From Mesorhizobium_B sp964242945 (GTDB lineage Bacteria; Pseudomonadota; Alphaproteobacteria; Rhizobiales; Rhizobiaceae), in NCBI GenBank assembly GCA_964242945.1, contig CAXTCF010000091.1:1-16329 (forward strand): DNA of 16,329 nt. The letters are read 5' to 3'. The notes under the pieces were generated by a model, which was not told where the DNA came from, did no database searches, and saw nothing but the letters and a program-made list of their open reading frames with translations. The position numbers and the translations under genes are program-made. Positions within the stretch are counted from its first letter, which is position 1, and each line of letters opens with the position of its first letter. Positions 12,390 to 16,329 of the stretch are shown one piece after another.

Positions 12390-13790
12390 ATGGTTGCGGC
12401 GGCGCGGCGCAGGTTTCCGAATCCGTTCGGCTTCCGCTCGCTCGCCTTTCGCGTGATCGCATTCTCCACCGTTTGGGCCGCGCTGGCGCTGGTGGCCATC
12501 ACGACGGTGATCGCGACGCTCTACCGCGAAAACAGCGAGCGCGGCTTCGAAAGCCTGCTTTCGGCGCATTTGTTCAACCTGATCGGCTCGGTCGGCGTGA
12601 CGCCGGAGGGCGTCCTGACCGGCAGCCCGGATTTGGGCGACCTGCGCTTTTCCGAGCCGCGCTCAGGCTGGTACTGGTCGGTGGAGCCGGTTTCTGGCGG
12701 CATCATCGGCGAGCGCCGCTCGCTTTCGATGACCGGCCCGATCGCCTCGCCGCCCGTGGAGGAGGTGCCCTTCGACATCGGCTTTCAGCGTTCCTACCGG
12801 ACAACCGGCCTGGCCGGGGAACAGTTGGAAGTCGTGGAAAACGAGTTCGCGCTGGACAACCAGAACCGCGCGGCGCGCTTCCGCGTGATGGGCAACCGCA
12901 CGCTTCTGGAAGCGGAAATCGACAATTTCGAGCAGCGGCTGCTCACCTACCTCGCTCTGTTCGGCGGCGGCATGATCGCCATCAATGCCGGCGCGATCCT
13001 TTTGGGGCTGCGGCCGCTCACCAAGGTGCGCGCCGCGCTCGCCATGGTGCGCGAAGGCAATGCGCAGCGGCTGGACGGGCGCTTTCCCTCCGAGATCGAG
13101 CCGCTGGCCAGCGAGACCAATGCGCTGATCGAGAACAACAGGCGGCTGGTGGAGCGGGCCCGCGTGCAGGTCGGCAACCTCGCGCACTCCCTGAAGACGC
13201 CGCTTGCCGTGCTGCTCAATGAGGGCCGGCTGCTCGGCGGCGACAAGGGTCAGCTGATCGCTTCGCAGGCGAGCGCCATGCAGGCGCAGGTGGAGCACTA
13301 TCTGAGCCGCGCGCGGATCGCCGCGCAGCGGGAACTCGTGGTCTATCGCACGCCCGTCGGGCCGGTGCTCGGCCGCGTCGTCCGGGTAATCGCCAAGCTG
13401 AGCCCGGACATCGAGGTTTCCTTGGTGGAACCGGCAGAGCCGGTCTTCTTCGCCGGCGAAGCCGGGGATCTGGAGGAGATCGCCGGCAACATCCTGGACA
13501 ATGCTGCGAAGTGGGCGAAGGGCCGGGTGCAGGTTTCCGTGCTGCCGGCGGCAAGCGAGGGAGGCCGACGGTTTGAACTGGCCATCGAGGATGACGGCCC
13601 CGGCATTCCGGAAGACCAATCGCGCGAGGTGCTGAAGCGCGGCAAGCGGCTGGACGAGACCAAGCCGGGGAGCGGACTGGGCCTTTCCATCGTGGCGGAG
13701 CTTGTGCGGGAATATGGCGGGGAGATCGTGCTCGACCGTTCCCTGCTCGGAGGGTTGCGGGTGGTGGTGCGGTTGAGCGCCGTGGACTGA
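12390..13790 (+). CDS. feuQ: Sensor histidine kinase FeuQ
   Basis: A 466-residue membrane kinase. TM1 spans about 18-45, the periplasmic sensor about 47-183 and TM2 about 186-207; a HAMP-like linker begins LRPLTKVRAALAMVREG. The H-box VGNLAHSLKTPLAVLLNEG has the phospho-accepting H266. The ATPase core shows the N-box NILDNAAKW (N367, N371), the G1 box EDDGPGIPED (400-409) and the G2 box GSGLGLSIVAELV (427-439). All catalytic motifs are intact. The 'SLKTPLAVL' H-box is typical of the PhoQ-like group. It phosphorylates FeuP and is presumably held in check by FeuN in the periplasm. The ATG lies 8 bases after the feuP stop, without a clear ribosome binding site, indicating coupling. Confidence 0.86.
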   Translation: MVAAARRRFPNPFGFRSLAFRVIAFSTVWAALALVAITTVIATLYRENSERGFESLLSAHLFNLIGSVGVTPEGVLTGSPDLGDLRFSEPRSGWYWSVEPVSGGIIGERRSLSMTGPIASPPVEEVPFDIGFQRSYRTTGLAGEQLEVVENEFALDNQNRAARFRVMGNRTLLEAEIDNFEQRLLTYLALFGGGMIAINAGAILLGLRPLTKVRAALAMVREGNAQRLDGRFPSEIEPLASETNALIENNRRLVERARVQVGNLAHSLKTPLAVLLNEGRLLGGDKGQLIASQASAMQAQVEHYLSRARIAAQRELVVYRTPVGPVLGRVVRVIAKLSPDIEVSLVEPAEPVFFAGEAGDLEEIAGNILDNAAKWAKGRVQVSVLPAASEGGRRFELAIEDDGPGIPEDQSREVLKRGKRLDETKPGSGLGLSIVAELVREYGGEIVLDRSLLGGLRVVVRLSAVD

Positions 13791-13852
13791 GGATGAGCCG
13801 GGGCGGCATTCCGGCATCTTGGCGCGGAGCCAAACTTCAGCCAAAGTGGAAG

Positions 13853-13916
13853 CTCAGAGCATCGGCCCGAAAAGTGCGTAGCGGTTTTCGGAAAAAGCCG
13901 ATGGGCAAACAAGAAC
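13853..13916. repeat. RIME-like intergenic repeat
   Basis: CATCGGC (13860-13866) and CCGAAAA (13867-13873) pair with TTTTCGG (13885-13891) and GCCGATG (13897-13903), leaving an 11-base loop and a 5-base A bulge. The pattern 'AGCATCGGCCCGAAAAGTG ... CCGATG' matches my memory of intergenic mosaic elements repeated in rhizobial genomes. Copy number cannot be judged from this window. Confidence 0.65.
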
Positions 13917-13959
13917 CTTCAACATCGGATCGAATATGATATTCGATCCGATGTTGAAG
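13917..13959. repeat. Perfect 43-nt palindrome after feuQ
   Basis: A 21-bp left arm (13917-13937, starting CTTCAACATCGG) is perfectly complementary to the right arm (13939-13959, ending CCGATGTTGAAG), with a single G at the centre. It directly follows the intergenic repeat. The RNA would form a very stable hairpin between feuQ and the lipoprotein gene; with no T-tract it is not a classical terminator but could stabilise the upstream mRNA or stop exonucleases. Confidence 0.9.
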
Positions 13960-14011
13960 CCGCCGCGAAGGATTGCGGCGCCGCGATCCAAGCACATGGC
14001 TGGTGAAGGAA

Positions 14012-14431
14012 ATGACACGCTTTGCAGCCCTTTCGGCTGCGCTTCTCGCACTTGGCGGCTGCACCACGCTGGGCGGAACGCCGGCCTCCAACCTGCCCGC
14101 GCCGGGCGGGCCGAACAAGGACGCGATCATGGCGGCAATGGCCGGCGGCCTGGTCGGCGGCCCGGTCGGCGAGGGCTTGAACGCCTCCGAGAAGCGGCAC
14201 GCGCTGGAAGCGGAATACCAGGCGCTGGAAGTTACCCCAAGCGGCCAGAAGGTGCTGTGGACCGGCAAGGGTCCCGGCCGGCGCGGCGAGGTCGTGGCGG
14301 CGCAGCCCTACCGCGTGGGATCGCAGGACTGCCGGCAGTACTCGCAGACCGTGTTCACGGAAGGCGGCTCGCAAACCGCGCGCGGCAGCGCCTGCCGCAA
14401 CGCGGACGGAAGCTGGACTCCGCTGACATGA
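14012..14431 (+). CDS. Outer-membrane lipoprotein, 17-kDa surface antigen type (RT0821/Lpp0805-like)
   Basis: A 139-residue lipoprotein. The signal peptide MTRFAALSAALLALGG ends in a lipobox with lipidated C17. A glycine-zipper-like segment follows (AAMAGGLVGGPVGEGLN, 41-57), then a C-terminal domain with C107 and C128 in DCRQYSQTVF and SACRNADGSW, the conserved pattern of rickettsial 17-kDa-antigen-related proteins. The cellular role is unknown; envelope integrity is the usual guess. ATG 14012 gives a proper signal peptide, but its AAGGA is only 1 base away. GTG 14003 would add three residues and is an alternative. It lies between the palindrome and ccmI, on the same strand. Confidence 0.78.
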   Translation: MTRFAALSAALLALGGCTTLGGTPASNLPAPGGPNKDAIMAAMAGGLVGGPVGEGLNASEKRHALEAEYQALEVTPSGQKVLWTGKGPGRRGEVVAAQPYRVGSQDCRQYSQTVFTEGGSQTARGSACRNADGSWTPLT

Positions 14432-14462
14432 CCGGCGCTGTGCCTGCGCGGGGCGGGCGGTG

Positions 14463-15572
14463 ATGTTCTGGATCGCTGCGGCGCTTCTGACGCTGGGAGC
14501 GAGCCTTGCCGTTCTGCTGCCGCTGACGGCGGGTGCGAAGGGCGCGGTTGCCGAAGGCGAGCGTGACCTCGCCGTTTACCGCGACCAGCTTGCCGAGGTG
14601 GAGCGCGACCGCGAGCGCGGCCTGATCGCGGGGGATGCCGCAGCGGAAGCGCAGACGGAGATCAAGCGGCGCATCCTGCGGCTGGGCGAGGCGGGTGGAA
14701 GGTCGGGTGGTGAGCGTCCGCGCCTGCACCGCGTTTTCGCCGCCGTCGCGGTGTTGGCGGTTCCGGTGTTGAGCTGGAGCCTCTATGGCGCGCTGGGTTC
14801 GCCAGACCTGCCGTCCCAGCCGCTCAGCGCCAGGCTGGAGAAGAGCCCCGATGACAGCACGATCACGGAGCTGCTGGCGCGCGCGGAAGCGCATCTCGCC
14901 GCAAGCCCTGACGACGCGCGCGGCTGGAGCGTGCTGGCGCCGATCTACCTCAGGATGAACCGCTTCGACGACGCCGTTTCGGCCTACCGCAATGCGATCC
15001 GCACCGGCGGGGCGACGGCCGACCGCCAGGCGGGGCTCGGCGAGGCGCTTGCGGCTGCGGCGGGCGGAACGATCACGCCGGAAGCCAAGACAGCCTTCGA
15101 GGGGGCGCTGAAGCTGGAGCCTGGCCATGTCATGGCGCGGTTCCAGCTTGGCGGAGCGGAGGCGCAGGCCGGCAAGACGGACGACGCCGCGCGCGCCTGG
15201 AACGCGATCCTGCCCGACTTGCCGGCGGACTCGCCCTGGCGGGGAGTGATCGCGCAGGCGATCGCGCAAGTGCGGCCATCCGGATCGGGGCCAACAGGCG
15301 AGCAGGCGGCCTCTGCCCAGACCATGCCGGATGGGGACCGCGCCGCGATGATCGAAGGCATGGTGGCGGGGCTGGACCAGAAGCTGCGGGAGAACCCGCA
15401 GGATCCTGACGGCTGGATGCGGCTGGTGCGCTCCTACCTCGTGCTGAACCGGCCGGACGACGCGCGCGACGCGCTGGGGCGCGGCAAGGCTGCGCTTGGC
15501 GAGGCGAGCGAAAGCGGGCAGAAGCTGCTGGCCTTTGCGGCGTCGCTGGGATTGGCGGAGGCGCAGCCGTGA
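14463..15572 (+). CDS. ccmI: Cytochrome c maturation protein CcmI (CycH)
   Basis: A 369-residue CcmI/CycH protein. The N-terminal membrane segment (2-24) is followed by the signature AVYRDQLAEVERDRERGLIA (about 39-58), a second membrane segment near 87-108, and a periplasmic TPR region (about 135-245: ARGWSVLAPIYLRMNRFDDA, FEGALKLEPGHVMARFQLGG). A C-terminal TPR-like part carries DPDGWMRLVRSYLVLNRPDD. CcmI binds apocytochrome c and hands it to the CcmF/CcmH haem ligation complex. ATG 14463 is preferred over the adjoining GTG 14460; both lack a strong ribosome binding site. Its stop overlaps the ccmE start (GTGA), so the operon is tightly coupled. Confidence 0.92.
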   Translation: MFWIAAALLTLGASLAVLLPLTAGAKGAVAEGERDLAVYRDQLAEVERDRERGLIAGDAAAEAQTEIKRRILRLGEAGGRSGGERPRLHRVFAAVAVLAVPVLSWSLYGALGSPDLPSQPLSARLEKSPDDSTITELLARAEAHLAASPDDARGWSVLAPIYLRMNRFDDAVSAYRNAIRTGGATADRQAGLGEALAAAAGGTITPEAKTAFEGALKLEPGHVMARFQLGGAEAQAGKTDDAARAWNAILPDLPADSPWRGVIAQAIAQVRPSGSGPTGEQAASAQTMPDGDRAAMIEGMVAGLDQKLRENPQDPDGWMRLVRSYLVLNRPDDARDALGRGKAALGEASESGQKLLAFAASLGLAEAQP

Positions 15573-16003
15573 CGCGCAAGAAGAAGCGGCTTTCGATCAT
15601 CGCCGGCGGCGCGATGTTCCTTGCGGCTTCCGCTGGGTTGACCTTCTACGCGCTGGGGCAGAAGGCATCCTACTTCTACATGCCGGCGGATTTGGCGACG
15701 GCGGTGCTTCAGCCCGGCCAGCGCATTCGGCTGGGCGGGCTGGTGGAGGCTGGAACCGTGAAGCGCGGGGGCGGAACGGAAGTCGAGTTCGCGGTGACGG
15801 ACAAGCAGAAGGCGGTTCCCGTGACCTATACCGGCATCCTGCCCGACCTGTTCCGCGAGGGGCAGGGGGTGATCACCGAAGGCACGTTCCGCGCGGACGG
15901 CGTGTTCGCGGCCGACAGCGTGCTTGCCAAGCACGATGAGACCTATATGCCGCGCGAGGTCGCTGACGGTTTAAAGGCGAAGGGCGTGTGGAACGCGAAT
16001 TGA
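15569..16003 (+). CDS. ccmE: Haem chaperone CcmE (CycJ)
   Basis: A 144-residue CcmE. The basic N-terminus (MTRKKKRLSI) and a single membrane anchor (8-29) are followed by the periplasmic OB-fold domain with YFYMPADLA, IRLGGLVEAGTVKR, VTYTGILPDLFREGQGVITE and VLAKHDETYMP. H122 in that last motif is the residue that binds haem covalently, and Y126 is the conserved haem-ligand tyrosine. It carries haem from CcmABCD to CcmF. The GTG start overlaps the ccmI stop. Length is normal and nothing is missing. Confidence 0.95.
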   Translation: MTRKKKRLSIIAGGAMFLAASAGLTFYALGQKASYFYMPADLATAVLQPGQRIRLGGLVEAGTVKRGGGTEVEFAVTDKQKAVPVTYTGILPDLFREGQGVITEGTFRADGVFAADSVLAKHDETYMPREVADGLKAKGVWNAN

Positions 16004-16019
16004 GGCGGGTTTTGGGGCG

Positions 16020-16329
16020 TTGATAGAGATCGGTCACTTCGCGCTGGTGCTGGCCTTCGTGCTGGCGCTGGTGCAGGCGAGCGTGCCGCTGGTCGGCGCG
16101 CGGATCGGCAGCGAGCGGATGATGGCCGCCGCCGGGCCGGTGGCGGTGACCGGCTTCGCGCTGACGGCCCTGTCCTTCGCCGCGCTGCTTTCCGCTTATG
16201 CGCAGTCCGACTTCTCGCTGCAGACGGTGTGGGAGAACTCGCACTCGCTCCAGCCGATGCTCTTCAAGCTGACCGGCGCCTGGGGCAACCATGAGGGCTC
16301 GATGCTGCTCTGGGTGCTGATCCTGACCC
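16020..16329 (+). CDS. ccmF: Cytochrome c haem lyase subunit CcmF (CycK), partial
   Basis: The first 103 codons of CcmF, cut by the window end. It begins IEIGHFALVLAF and shows membrane helices at about 4-25 and 40-60. VWENSHSLQPMLFKLTGAWG and GNHEGSMLLWVLIL follow, including the first residues leading to the WWD-type haem-binding region of this family. CcmF is a polytopic inner-membrane protein that joins haem to apocytochrome c. The start is TTG 16020, since no ATG or GTG lies between it and the ccmE stop and family alignment begins here; the leader is GGTTTTGGGGCG. It is 16 bases downstream of ccmE in the same operon. Confidence 0.93.
   Translation, partial: MIEIGHFALVLAFVLALVQASVPLVGARIGSERMMAAAGPVAVTGFALTALSFAALLSAYAQSDFSLQTVWENSHSLQPMLFKLTGAWGNHEGSMLLWVLILT

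Noticed and set aside
13917..13959. The palindrome as a rho-independent terminator of feuPQ
   Set aside because: No T-tract on either side of the hairpin, so only a repeat is called.
1..16329. CRISPR arrays, rRNA or tRNA genes, complete insertion sequences
   Set aside because: No regularly spaced repeats, no RNA gene signatures and no transposase found on either strand.

Overview
The window is GC-rich, densely packed, alphaproteobacterial DNA, most likely from the order Rhizobiales (Mesorhizobium/Phyllobacteriaceae-like). That assignment is inference. It rests on a FeuN-FeuP-FeuQ-like regulatory cluster next to cytochrome c maturation genes cycH-cycJ-cycK, an RcGTA-type tail gene cluster, and an intergenic mosaic-type repeat typical of rhizobia.

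Positions 1-189 hold a gene-free leader with a strong rho-independent terminator. From 193 to about 11319 all genes lie on the + strand and follow the order of the tail half of a gene transfer agent (GTA): adaptor (gp6), stopper (gp7), a small unassigned ORF, tail terminator (gp8), then, after an interruption, tail tube (gp9), two tail-assembly chaperones (gp10, gp10.1), tape measure (gp11), distal tail protein (gp12), hub (gp13), NlpC/P60 peptidase (gp14), the 1302-residue baseplate protein (gp15) and a small holin-like membrane protein. Most genes overlap by 4 bases or nearly touch, and all look intact. This favours a maintained GTA or domesticated-phage locus over a decaying prophage.

The interruption (about 1682-3644) has clearly lower GC content. 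It carries three genes in one operon: a RelE/HigB-like toxin, an XRE antitoxin with an unusual C-terminal extension, and a 155-residue SecB-like chaperone. This is the layout of a toxin-antitoxin-chaperone (TAC) module, here inserted between the tail terminator and tail tube genes. An 8-bp inverted repeat upstream is a likely operator. The 437 bases after the chaperone hold no recognisable gene.

The gp10/gp10.1 junction carries a GGGAAAC heptamer in exact phase for a -1 ribosomal frameshift into gp10.1, like the lambda G/GT arrangement. It would yield a fused tail chaperone of about 185 residues.

From 11395 the DNA is a chromosomal housekeeping and signalling block. It encodes a small secreted FeuN-like protein, the OmpR-family regulator FeuP and sensor kinase FeuQ, then an intergenic repeat with a perfect 43-nt palindrome. 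A 17-kDa-antigen-type lipoprotein, CcmI/CycH, CcmE/CycJ and the start of CcmF/CycK follow. FeuNPQ likely senses envelope or osmotic conditions; the Ccm proteins attach haem to periplasmic c-type cytochromes.
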